The notes beneath the pieces were generated by a model, which was not told the origin of the DNA, ran no database searches, and worked only from the letters and a program-made list of their open reading frames with translations. A program made the translations under genes and the position numbers. From positions 1 to 39,776 of the forward strand of contig JAHYJD010000022.1 of the NCBI GenBank assembly GCA_019429365.1: a stretch of 39,776 nucleotides of DNA, written 5' to 3'. Numbering within the stretch: the stretch's first letter is position 1; each line of letters opens with the position of its first letter. The stretch is from Bacteroidales bacterium (GTDB taxonomy: Bacteria > Bacteroidota > Bacteroidia > Bacteroidales > UBA7960). This document shows positions 9,101-16,127 of the stretch, piece by piece.

Positions 9101-10461
9101 ACATAAGTTACGTTACCAATGGTGTACATTATGGCACCTGGACCGCAAAGGAATGGCAGCAGCTTTATGCCGCAACCTTCGGCAGTGACTTTTTGAAAAA
9201 TGTGTCTGATCCCAAAATCTGGGAGAAGATATATGATGTGCCTGATGAACAAATATGGAGCCTGCGCGACGAACAAAGGAAAAGACTCATGGATTTTATT
9301 CGCGAGCGAATGCTTTCTAATCTATCGCGCCGACAGGAGACTCCCCGCAAAATCTACCAGACCCTGGAGGGAATTGACGACAAGGTGCTTACCATAGGAT
9401 TTGCCCGGCGATTTGCCACTTACAAGCGGGCACACCTGCTCTTTAACGACCTGGAGAGGCTCTCGAAAATTGTTAATAACCCCAAAATGCCGGTGCAGTT
9501 TATTTACGCCGGCAAAGCACACCCCGCCGACAAAGCCGGTCAGGACCTCATTAAGCATATCGTGGAAATTTCGAAGCGCCCTGAATTTAAGGGCAAGGTG
9601 CTGTTTCTTGAAGATTACGATATGCAGTTGGGTGCCGCCCTTACAAAAGGTGTCGACATCTGGCTCAACACCCCTACCCGCCCCCTCGAAGCCTCTGGCA
9701 CAAGTGGTATGAAGGCGGTGCTTAATGGCGTTATGAACTTCAGCGTGCTCGATGGATGGTGGGCCGAAGGCTACACCCCTGAGGCTGGCTGGGCTATCAA
9801 AGAAGAACGTACCTACGATAACCAGATATTTCAGGACGAGCTCGATGCAGAAACTATTTACAACTTGCTAGAAAACGAAATTGTGCCAATGTTTTATTCC
9901 CGCGACAAAAAGGGAATTCCAGTGGAATGGATTCGTTGGGTGAAGAACAACATCGCGCGCATTGCTCCCCATTATGCCAATAAACGAATGATGGACGATT
10001 ACTTTGAGCGTTTCTACAACAAACTGTTTGAAAGTTCGAAGTTCTACCGAAGCGACAATTTCGCCAATGCCCGAAACAAATGGCGCTGGAAAAGCCAGGT
10101 TATGCGCAGCTGGGAAACCATTGAGGTGGAAAGCCTGAAAATTATGAATACTGCCGATAATGCCCTGAAACTTGGTGAAAGCCTTAAAGCCGAAATTGTA
10201 TTGGATATAAGCGAACTTGATCACGAAGATGTGGGCGTTGAGGTCGTTTTTGTCAGACAATCCATTAAAGACGACAAGGAAGAATCCATAACTGTTTACG
10301 AAATGCAAAAAGCAGGGGTGGATAAAAACGGAATTCTTGTTACCTTTAAGTGTGAAGTACCAAGCAAGAAGGCGGGAATATATAACTATGCCTTCAGGGT
10401 TTTCCCAAAAGGAAAATATTTGCCTCACCGCCAGGACCTTCCTCTTTTAAGATGGATATAG
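6163..10461 (+). CDS. glgP: Bifunctional fusion: glycogen synthase (GT3-like) plus alpha-glucan phosphorylase (GT35)
   Basis: 1432 residues, two complete enzymes in one chain. Residues about 8-570 are a eukaryotic-type glycogen synthase: the start YLFEVSWEVCNKIGGIHTVIS is the GT3 donor loop and YYEPWGYTPLESLA contains the E-x7-E pair Glu439/Glu447. Residues about 590-1330 are a GT35 phosphorylase of the short alpha-glucan type, with AYFSMEYGLH near 687, HLNEGHAAF, FTTHTPVPAGHD and EASGTSGMKAVLNG. Lys1184 of the last motif is the expected pyridoxal phosphate lysine. The last 100 residues form a beta-rich end closing with YRVFPKGKYLPH-like sequence seen in this phosphorylase subfamily. The GT3 part should elongate glycogen from a nucleotide sugar, probably UDP-glucose; the GT35 part releases glucose-1-phosphate. 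Such fusions occur in Bacteroidetes, where they are usually labelled only as glucan phosphorylase. No frameshift is seen at the junction. Confidence 0.93.
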   Translation: MSENLMTPDYLFEVSWEVCNKIGGIHTVISTKATTLTRQFQDKYITIGPDVWKETHGNPEFIEDKYLYRAWRKQANKNGLHFRIGRWNIPSQPIAVLVDFTPLFSEKDKIFSDFWLKFGLNSLSGQWDYTEPAMFGYAAGQIIESFYNFHLSEYDRIIAHFHEWMTGSGVLYLRDRVPQVGTLFTTHATTLARSVAGHGMPLYRDLKNINPESKASELGITSKHSMETTVAKNSDGFTTVSDLTANECAILLGKTADQVTPNGFENSFIPEPAAFAKKRLEARQRLREVTEGLLNQQIPENAFMVATSGRYEFKNKGIDLFIDALGKINQDKKLKNTVVAFILIPANQTGVRPEVVERITQPDFNQPISNEFITHKLVNEGFDPILHQLKKAKLHNQQGDKVKVVFVPAYLNGNDGVMNLDYYDALIGMDLTAFPSYYEPWGYTPLESLAFRVPTITTSLTGFGIWAKSHFPERGRALAVIERTDQNSEEVVNNMAAHMMDCFSAKGSDTLADPSEELNAHAHTNQLEARHIAQEIAKEALWVHLIDNYYKVFDAILGKVNSRADLFKGKKQPVRIEKPVSSAFKPKWKKVLVEVKIPEELPHLQKLAKNLWWTWNFEAEELFASINPDLWLKCEKNPNMLLDHLSTEDYEKVLADKHFMEKYQQVVAHFEAYLEEGKQKTSDTIAYFSMEYGLHTSVKIYSGGLGVLAGDYMKQASDDNIDMIGIGLLYRYGYFSQNLSTSGEQLANYSPHDFAHMAAVPVRNAGGEWIKISIAFPGRNLHAKVWKIDVGRIPLYLLDTDIPENVSGDRFITHQLYGGDWENRFKQEFLLGIGGIRLLDALGIEPAIYHLNEGHAAFAGLERLRKLVQDDKLSFNEALEVSRASSLFTTHTPVPAGHDHFSEDMLRTYMPHYADRLGISWETFMNLGKMNPSNDSEQYSMSVLATKLSQEVNGVSRLHGKVSRNMFKDLYPGYYPEELHISYVTNGVHYGTWTAKEWQQLYAATFGSDFLKNVSDPKIWEKIYDVPDEQIWSLRDEQRKRLMDFIRERMLSNLSRRQETPRKIYQTLEGIDDKVLTIGFARRFATYKRAHLLFNDLERLSKIVNNPKMPVQFIYAGKAHPADKAGQDLIKHIVEISKRPEFKGKVLFLEDYDMQLGAALTKGVDIWLNTPTRPLEASGTSGMKAVLNGVMNFSVLDGWWAEGYTPEAGWAIKEERTYDNQIFQDELDAETIYNLLENEIVPMFYSRDKKGIPVEWIRWVKNNIARIAPHYANKRMMDDYFERFYNKLFESSKFYRSDNFANARNKWRWKSQVMRSWETIEVESLKIMNTADNALKLGESLKAEIVLDISELDHEDVGVEVVFVRQSIKDDKEESITVYEMQKAGVDKNGILVTFKCEVPSKKAGIYNYAFRVFPKGKYLPHRQDLPLLRWI

Positions 10462-10506
10462 TACTGGAATACAAATTGTTGAACAAATCAATAAAACCTG
10501 AACATT

Positions 10507-11253
10507 ATGAAGCTTTTAGAAGGAAAAACCGCCCTGATAACCGGCGGAGCGCGTGGAATTGGAAAAGCCATTGCCATAGCCTTTGCCAAACAAGGTGCAA
10601 ATGTGGCATTCTCTGACCTTAAATACGACGAAGCTGCCCAGGCACTCGAAGCCGAGCTGAAAGCCCTTGGCGTGAAAGCAAAAGGCTTTGCCTCGGACGC
10701 CAGCAACCTTGCTGCCAGCGAAAAACTTGCAGATGATGTAGCTGCCGAATTTGGCCGCATCGACATACTGGTAAACAACGCAGGCATTACCCGCGACACT
10801 TTGCTCATGCGCATGACCGAGGAGCAGTGGGACCTGGTGATACAGGTTAACCTGAAATCGGTCTTCAACCTGACCAAAGCGGTGCAAAAATACATGCTGA
10901 AGCAGCGTAGCGGCAGTATCATCAATATGAGCTCGGTGGTAGGTCTGGGCGGCAATGCAGGCCAGGCCAACTATGCGGCTTCCAAGGCGGGCATGATCGG
11001 CTTTACCAAATCGGTAGCACAGGAGTTGGGGCCTCGCAGCATTCGCTGCAACGCTATTGCACCCGGATTTATTGAAACCGACATGACCGCTGGTTTGCCC
11101 GAAGACGTAAAAAAAGGCTGGGCCGAGAAAATTCCGCTCCGCCGCGCCGGAAGTGCTGAAGATGTGGCAAACGCCTGCATTTTCCTGGGCTCTGACCTCT
11201 CCGGATATATTACCGGACAGGTTCTGCCTGTATGTGGTGGAATGACCAAGTAA
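10507..11253 (+). CDS. fabG: 3-oxoacyl-[acyl-carrier-protein] reductase
   Basis: 248 residues, the usual FabG length. It is a classical short-chain dehydrogenase: TGGARGIG at 13-19 binds NADP(H), NNAG at 90-93 stabilises the fold, Asn115 and the catalytic Ser143, Tyr156 and Lys160 are all in place, and the PG-x-I-x-T motif appears as APGFIETDMT. It performs the first reduction of fatty acid elongation. It lies 45 bases after the synthase-phosphorylase gene on the same strand and could be co-transcribed, but no functional link is obvious. SDR paralogues acting on other substrates are possible, yet the full-length match to FabG-type motifs makes this the best call. A strong terminator follows. 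Confidence 0.9.
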   Translation: MKLLEGKTALITGGARGIGKAIAIAFAKQGANVAFSDLKYDEAAQALEAELKALGVKAKGFASDASNLAASEKLADDVAAEFGRIDILVNNAGITRDTLLMRMTEEQWDLVIQVNLKSVFNLTKAVQKYMLKQRSGSIINMSSVVGLGGNAGQANYAASKAGMIGFTKSVAQELGPRSIRCNAIAPGFIETDMTAGLPEDVKKGWAEKIPLRRAGSAEDVANACIFLGSDLSGYITGQVLPVCGGMTK

Positions 11254-11276
11254 TACAACTCATTTGAGCAAAATTT

Positions 11277-11315
11277 AAGCCCGTTTGCCTACCGGCAGAC
11301 GGGCTTTTTTTATTT
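11277..11315 (+). terminator. Intrinsic terminator after fabG
   Basis: A 13-bp stem beginning AAGCCCGT and ending ACGGGCTT (11277-11306, one G-T wobble) with a TACC loop is followed by TTTTTTATTT. It closes the + strand block. Confidence 0.92.
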
Positions 11316-11375
11316 ATCCTCAAATCACCAGCCATACGAATCCAGCCAACTTGCAAATCCAAAGCCTTGCAGTGA

Positions 11376-11407
11376 AATAAAAAAGCCCCTCCATGCGGAA
11401 GGGCCTT
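11376..11407 (-). terminator. Intrinsic terminator after the E1 dehydrogenase gene
   Basis: Read on the - strand, AAGGCCCTTCC and GGAGGGGCTT pair with one bulged G around a GCAT loop and are followed by TTTTTTATTT. It lies 35 bases beyond the E1 stop codon and faces the fabG terminator. Confidence 0.85.
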
Positions 11408-11442
11408 ACAAACCAAAATTAAACAACAAACACAATAGGAGA

Positions 11443-13503
11443 TTAAAATTCCAGGAGCTCTTTAGCTGCTTCGAAAATCTTTTCGTCGGAAGGCAGAATC
11501 GCTTTCTCTAAGTTGCGGTGGAAGCCAACGGGAGTAAAGGTAGAACCAACTCTTTTTACCGGAGCATCAAGGTAAATAAATGCTTCCTCGGCAATGATGG
11601 CTGCCAGCTCGCCCCCAAATCCACCAAAAACCTTGTCTTCGTGCACTACCAGCACACGGTTGGTTTTTTTCACCGATTCAAGGATAGCTTCTTTATCAAG
11701 CGGGATAAGTGAGCGGAGATCAATAACTTCGATTTCCTTGCCAGTTTCTTTGGCTATTCTTTCTGCCACCCTAATGCTCATGTGGGTGGTGTTGCCGTAG
11801 GTAATAATCGAGAGGTCTTTGCCTTCGCGACGCACCCTGGCTTTACCGAAAGGCACTTCAAAATCATCAGGTATCGGTGTTTCGGCCTCCTTGGCGTTGT
11901 AAAGCGCTTTTGGCTCCAGGTAAAGGGTTGGACCTTCGGAGCGCATAGCAGAGCGCAAAAGACCTGCAGCATCATCGGCAAACGAAGGATAAACAATACG
12001 AATACCAGGGAAGGTAGCAAGGGCACCTTCAATGGTTTGGGAGTGATACAATCCGCCACCAATATAACCGCCCGATGCCAGCCGTATGGTAACATTGGGA
12101 GCAAATGCTCCGTTGCTGCGCCAGTAGTCGTGGGTCATTTCCACAAACTGCTCCATGGCAGGCCAGAAATAATCAGCAAACTCTGCCCCTTCGGCCACAA
12201 TACGTATTTTCTTATTAAAACGGCTCATGCCGTTGGCAGTACCCAGAATAAAGTCTTCGGCAATGGGTGCATTGAAAACACGGGCTTTGCCGAATTTGTG
12301 CTGCATGCCCTTGGTTACGTTGAAAATGCCACCCTTGTCTTTGTTTGCTACGTCCTGACCCCAAATGTAGGTGTCGGGGTTGTGGGTAAACTCTGCTTTG
12401 AGGGTTTCGTTCAGGGCCGTAATCAGTTTCTTTTTGGGGCCATCAAAGTTGTGAATGCCTTCTGGATATTTTTCGCTGATATAGGGATCAGGAATCACAA
12501 AATCGAATATGGACGCGGGATCGGGATCAGGTGCGCTCATAGCTTTTTTGTGGGCTTCGGCCACCTCACGGTTCACGTCTTTCTCAATGTCTTTCAGCTC
12601 GGCTTCGGTAAAAATCTCGTTGCCGATAAGCGCCCTTTCAAACCTTGGCAGGGGATCGCTGGCCTGGGCGCAGTGAAGCTCGCGCTCATCGCGGTAAAGG
12701 TCATGGCGGTCGCTGTTGGAGTGCGAATGGATACGAACCACGCTGGCGTGAACAATCACAGGCTCATGGGCATTCAACACATGTTCTTTTGCCTCGTACA
12801 TGGCGTTCATGCTTTCAAAAATATCACGACCGTTAACATGAATAATACGAAGATTTTTGAAGCCGGTGAAATTGTCAGCAGCTTTGCGATTGGCTGTCTG
12901 GTCGCTCTTGGGCACCGAAATGCCGTATCCATTATCCTGGAAAACAAAAATTACGGGCAGTTTCTCATTGCTGGCACCATTAATGGCTTCGTAAACATAA
13001 CCTTCGGATACCGAAGACTCACCTTGCGAACTAATGGAAACACCCTTGTGCTTGTAACGGTTCATTCCGCGGGCTACGCCCACTGCATGTAAGGTGTGGT
13101 TGCCCGTAGCAGAGGAAACATTATGAATATTCCATTCGGGCTTGGCAAAGTGATTCGACATGTGGCGGCCTCCGCTGGCCAGGTCGGTGGCTTTTGAAAT
13201 ACCATTCAGGATAATCTCCTCGGCAGTTAAACCTGCCGAAATAGCCGTGAGCATATCACGGTAATATGGGAAGAGATGGTCGGTTTCGCGATCAAAAATC
13301 TGACCCATGGCAAGCTGAATGCCATCATGACCTGCATAAGGCGCGTGATAAGACCAGCCAAGGGCTTGCTTCAGATAATTCGGGGCCTTTTCGTCGAGCT
13401 TGCGTCCCAAAATCAACAGACGGTACCACTTTCTCAGCGTGTCCTTATCAACGGTATCAATAGAAAATTTTTTCTTTATTTCTTTGGTTTCAAGTACTTC
13501 CAT
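11443..13503 (-). CDS. Single-chain 2-oxoacid dehydrogenase E1 (alpha-beta fusion, thiamine diphosphate dependent)
   Basis: 686 residues. Residues about 20-330 correspond to the E1 alpha subunit: YYRDML, GGRHMSNHF, and the thiamine-diphosphate region QGESSVSEG through QDNGYGIS. Residues about 355-686 correspond to E1 beta: GQDVANKDKGGIFNVT, NAPIAEDFILGTANGMS, EGAEFADYFWPAMEQ, and VHEDKVFGGFGGELAA. In most bacteria these are two genes; the fused form is frequent in Bacteroidetes and usually annotated as branched-chain or pyruvate dehydrogenase E1. No E2 or E3 gene lies next to it, so the substrate cannot be assigned from context. The usual GDG of the cofactor motif reads GES. A strong -7 element and a terminator bracket it, so it is probably monocistronic. 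Confidence 0.92.
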   Translation of the reverse strand: MEVLETKEIKKKFSIDTVDKDTLRKWYRLLILGRKLDEKAPNYLKQALGWSYHAPYAGHDGIQLAMGQIFDRETDHLFPYYRDMLTAISAGLTAEEIILNGISKATDLASGGRHMSNHFAKPEWNIHNVSSATGNHTLHAVGVARGMNRYKHKGVSISSQGESSVSEGYVYEAINGASNEKLPVIFVFQDNGYGISVPKSDQTANRKAADNFTGFKNLRIIHVNGRDIFESMNAMYEAKEHVLNAHEPVIVHASVVRIHSHSNSDRHDLYRDERELHCAQASDPLPRFERALIGNEIFTEAELKDIEKDVNREVAEAHKKAMSAPDPDPASIFDFVIPDPYISEKYPEGIHNFDGPKKKLITALNETLKAEFTHNPDTYIWGQDVANKDKGGIFNVTKGMQHKFGKARVFNAPIAEDFILGTANGMSRFNKKIRIVAEGAEFADYFWPAMEQFVEMTHDYWRSNGAFAPNVTIRLASGGYIGGGLYHSQTIEGALATFPGIRIVYPSFADDAAGLLRSAMRSEGPTLYLEPKALYNAKEAETPIPDDFEVPFGKARVRREGKDLSIITYGNTTHMSIRVAERIAKETGKEIEVIDLRSLIPLDKEAILESVKKTNRVLVVHEDKVFGGFGGELAAIIAEEAFIYLDAPVKRVGSTFTPVGFHRNLEKAILPSDEKIFEAAKELLEF

Positions 13504-13592
13504 TTCAAAAAAAATTACTGGGTTGATTAGTGCAATTCTTTAACACTAACTTGCGATGTTTTGTTTAATTGCGTCGCCCTGTAAACGGGGTG

Positions 13593-13600
13593 CAAAGATA
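13593..13600 (-). promoter_or_regulatory. Putative -7 promoter element of the E1 gene
   Basis: On the - strand the sequence is TATCTTTG followed by CA, an exact TAnnTTTG match, 90 bases upstream of the E1 start at 13503. The surrounding 13504-13705 gap is AT-rich and holds no gene. Confidence 0.65.
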
Positions 13601-13705
13601 CAAAATATTATTTTTATTTAGTCTAAATAAGAACTACAAAAAACCCAACTTCAGGCCTTCCCAAAAGGTGTATTTTCTACAAAAAACTGAAAGGATTCTT
13701 TAATT

Positions 13706-15217
13706 TTAATAGAAAACCCGCTTGATTGCCTTTGGAAGATGGAAAACAATATCGCGGGCAAGCATTCCCTCCAACCCCAACCGACTGCAAGCCACGTCGC
13801 CTGCAAGTCCGTGCAGGAAAACTCCCATTAATGCACTATGCAGCGGCGAATATCCCTGCGCCAGCCAGCCAAGAATGATGCCGGTAAGCACATCCCCACT
13901 ACCCGCGGTTGCCATGCCCGGATTTCCTGTGGAGTTAAAAAATGTTTGCCCCGAAGGAGAAACCACCATGGTATGGGCGCCTTTTAGCACGAGATAAACC
14001 TGGTATTTCAGCGCAAAGGCCCGCGCAATTTCAAGGCGTTCGTAATCGTCGCTGTATTTTCCAGCCAATCGCTCAAATTCTTTGGGATGCGGGGTTAGAA
14101 TGGAACCGCCGGGTAAAAAGGAAAGCCAGGTGGGATTTTCGGCCAGCAGGTTAAGTCCATCGGCATCGATCACCAGGGGGTTAACAGAATTCTGGATCAG
14201 CAATTTCAAAGCATTGGCGGTTTGCGGGTCTTTTCCAATGCCCGGACCAACGCCTATAGCATTGTAAAGTGAAACATCACCAGGATGTGTAATAATGGAA
14301 TGCCCCTCATCAGCAATGCACATGGCTTCGGGCAGGCTGGACTGCATAACGGACACAAGTCCGGAGGGAAGGTGGGCGGTAAGCAAACCGGCGCCTGTGC
14401 GTAATGCCGCTGCAGCAGCCAGTATGGCTGCCCCGGCTTTGCCATAACTTCCGGCCAGCAGCAAGGCATGGCCAAAATGGCCTTTGTGTGCAAATTTTTG
14501 GCGCGGACGATAAAATGGCCGTACATCCCTCCCTTCGAGCAGGAAGTTATTTGTTTCGGCCGCAGCAATGGCAGCGGGATGCAGTCCAATGTCGAGCACT
14601 TCCCATTGGCCAACAAAACCTGCATTACCGGGCAAAAGAAAGGCCAGCTTGGGCAATTGGAAAGTCAGTGTGTAATCAGCCTGGATAATATTACTTGCAT
14701 CGTTGCCCCTGTTGTCCTCGCAAAAAAGCCCGCTGGGCAGGTCAATGGAAACTATCACGGCCCCCGAGGCATTGATATGCTGAACCACTTTTGCAGGCAA
14801 GCCTTTCAGCGGTCTATTCAGACCACTTCCAAACAATGCATCAATCAACAGGTCGTCTTTTCCAATGGCAGGCAGCAGGGATTTTTCATCTAATTCTATC
14901 CGCTTTACCCGCCGAACCTTTTCCAGTCGTTTTTCATTAATCAGAAAGTCGTGCGAAGCCTCTTGGGCATGCAAAACCTTATAAACCAAAACCTCACGAC
15001 CCGTTCCGGCCATCATGCGGGCAATGGCAAGCCCATCGCCTCCGTTGTTGCCCATACCGCAAAACACCCTGATCGTGTGGTCTGGCTTCAGGTGTTTTTT
15101 GATGCTCAGAAAACACTGATGGGCAGCCCGCTCCATAAGATCGATTGAATTTATGGGCTCATTTTCAATGGTATAGGCATCAAGTTTACGAATCTCCGGG
15201 GCATCAAGAATTTTCAT
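13706..15217 (-). CDS. nnrD: Bifunctional NAD(P)HX epimerase / ADP-dependent NAD(P)HX dehydratase
   Basis: 503 residues from ATG 15217; a longer reading from 15259 exists but would add 14 residues ahead of the usual MKILDAPEIRKLDAYT start. The N-terminal half (about 1-215) is the epimerase (NnrE/YjeF_N): FCGMGNNGGDGLAIAR binds the nucleotide. The C-terminal half (about 230-500) is the ribokinase-like dehydratase (NnrD): SYGKAGAAILAAAAALRTGAG, DADGLNLLA, TPHPKEFERLAG and the catalytic GTGSGD-type segment, here NPGMATAGSGDVLTG. The pair repairs hydrated NAD(P)H in the cytoplasm. A near-consensus TATCTTTA at 15238-15245 (- strand) sits just before the preferred start and supports it. The gene is followed by a 202-base gap before E1. 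Confidence 0.93.
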   Translation of the reverse strand: MKILDAPEIRKLDAYTIENEPINSIDLMERAAHQCFLSIKKHLKPDHTIRVFCGMGNNGGDGLAIARMMAGTGREVLVYKVLHAQEASHDFLINEKRLEKVRRVKRIELDEKSLLPAIGKDDLLIDALFGSGLNRPLKGLPAKVVQHINASGAVIVSIDLPSGLFCEDNRGNDASNIIQADYTLTFQLPKLAFLLPGNAGFVGQWEVLDIGLHPAAIAAAETNNFLLEGRDVRPFYRPRQKFAHKGHFGHALLLAGSYGKAGAAILAAAAALRTGAGLLTAHLPSGLVSVMQSSLPEAMCIADEGHSIITHPGDVSLYNAIGVGPGIGKDPQTANALKLLIQNSVNPLVIDADGLNLLAENPTWLSFLPGGSILTPHPKEFERLAGKYSDDYERLEIARAFALKYQVYLVLKGAHTMVVSPSGQTFFNSTGNPGMATAGSGDVLTGIILGWLAQGYSPLHSALMGVFLHGLAGDVACSRLGLEGMLARDIVFHLPKAIKRVFY

Positions 15218-15306
15218 ACCATATGGTTTTGATGTTTTAAAGATACGAATAAATTGCATATGGTTTCGAGCAAGGAGTTTGAGGGTTGGGGTTTGAGGCT
15301 CTTTTT

Positions 15307-15346
15307 TCGCATCCTCGCATCCCCGCTTCTTCGCATCCTCGCATAT
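15307..15346. repeat. Degenerate octamer tandem repeat (TCGCATCC type)
   Basis: Five consecutive 8-base units on the + strand: TCGCATCC, TCGCATCC, CCGCTTCT, TCGCATCC, TCGCATAT, with no insertion or deletion. A weaker G/T-rich octamer pattern precedes it at 15274-15297. It fills the divergent gap between nnrD and the WbqC-like gene. Confidence 0.8.
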
Positions 15347-15429
15347 TTTACTGGAGCCCTATGCTGGAAACTACCGCTACACCCAAACGCTACCAACTTG
15401 CGCCGCTCTCTGCCCTGAGCTATTTTATT

Positions 15430-15437
15430 TACCTTTG
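15430..15437 (+). promoter_or_regulatory. Putative -7 element of the WbqC-like gene
   Basis: TACCTTTG matches TAnnTTTG exactly. It overlaps the TTG at 15435 that opens the longest reading frame, so that codon is unlikely to be the start; the TTG at 15453 lies just past the expected transcription start. Confidence 0.55.
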
Positions 15438-15452
15438 CGAAAATTTCTAAAA

Positions 15453-16127
15453 TTGAGTACCAATCGACCGGAAATACTGCTTCCCACCGCTTACCTACCG
15501 CCTGTTGAATATATGGCCTGGCTGGCGGTTTCGGCGAAAGCAGAAGTAGAGGTGCATGAAACTTACCCAAAGCAAACCTGGCGCAACCGCTGTAGCATTC
15601 CCTCGGCAAATGGCCCGCTGGCGCTCAGCATCCCGGTAGAGAAACCCTTGGGAAACCACACTCCTACCCGGCTAATAAGCATAAGTTCGCATCTGTCCTG
15701 GCAAAAGCAACATTGGCGTAGCATTGTGTCGGCTTACAGTAAGTCGGCCTTCTTTTTGTTTTACCAGGATCTGCTCGAGCCATTTTTCATGGACCAGCCA
15801 CCCGCACTGCTAGTTAACTGGAACCAAAATCTGCTTGCTGCCATTACGGAAGAGATTGGCCTTAAGCTAAAGCCGGTCAGAACTATAACCTTTGAAAAAG
15901 CTCCAACGGAAAAAATTGATCTGAGACAGGCCATTTCGCCCAAGAAATTGACAAGCCCTGAAAAGGGAAATGACCTCTTTCCACCCTATTTCCAGGCTTT
16001 CTCCGAAAAATATGGTTTCCTTCAAAATCAGAGTGTAATCGATGTGCTCTTTAACCTCGGACCTGACACCCTTCCTTATCTCGAAAACTGCGGCCGTAAG
16101 CTGATGCTTCAATTCAGGCCGGGATAG
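15453..16127 (+). CDS. WbqC-like family protein
   Basis: 224 residues from a TTG at 15453. I chose this start because the family begins close to ILLPTAYLPPVEYMAWL and because the upstream TTG lies inside a promoter element; no ATG is available before residue 21. The YLPPVEY start, HETYPKQTWRNRC, the LSIPVEKP strand, WQKQHWRSIVSAYSKSAFF and DVLFNLGPDTLPYL segments are characteristic of WbqC-like proteins (PF08889). The family is named after an O-antigen gene but its activity is not established. It ends with a 19-base tail-to-tail overlap with the PgpH-like gene on the other strand. Confidence 0.85.
   Translation: MSTNRPEILLPTAYLPPVEYMAWLAVSAKAEVEVHETYPKQTWRNRCSIPSANGPLALSIPVEKPLGNHTPTRLISISSHLSWQKQHWRSIVSAYSKSAFFLFYQDLLEPFFMDQPPALLVNWNQNLLAAITEEIGLKLKPVRTITFEKAPTEKIDLRQAISPKKLTSPEKGNDLFPPYFQAFSEKYGFLQNQSVIDVLFNLGPDTLPYLENCGRKLMLQFRPG

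Noticed and set aside
11782-13092. 436-codon open frame on the + strand
   Set aside because: It is antisense to the E1 gene, has no recognisable domain and arises from codon bias of the real gene.
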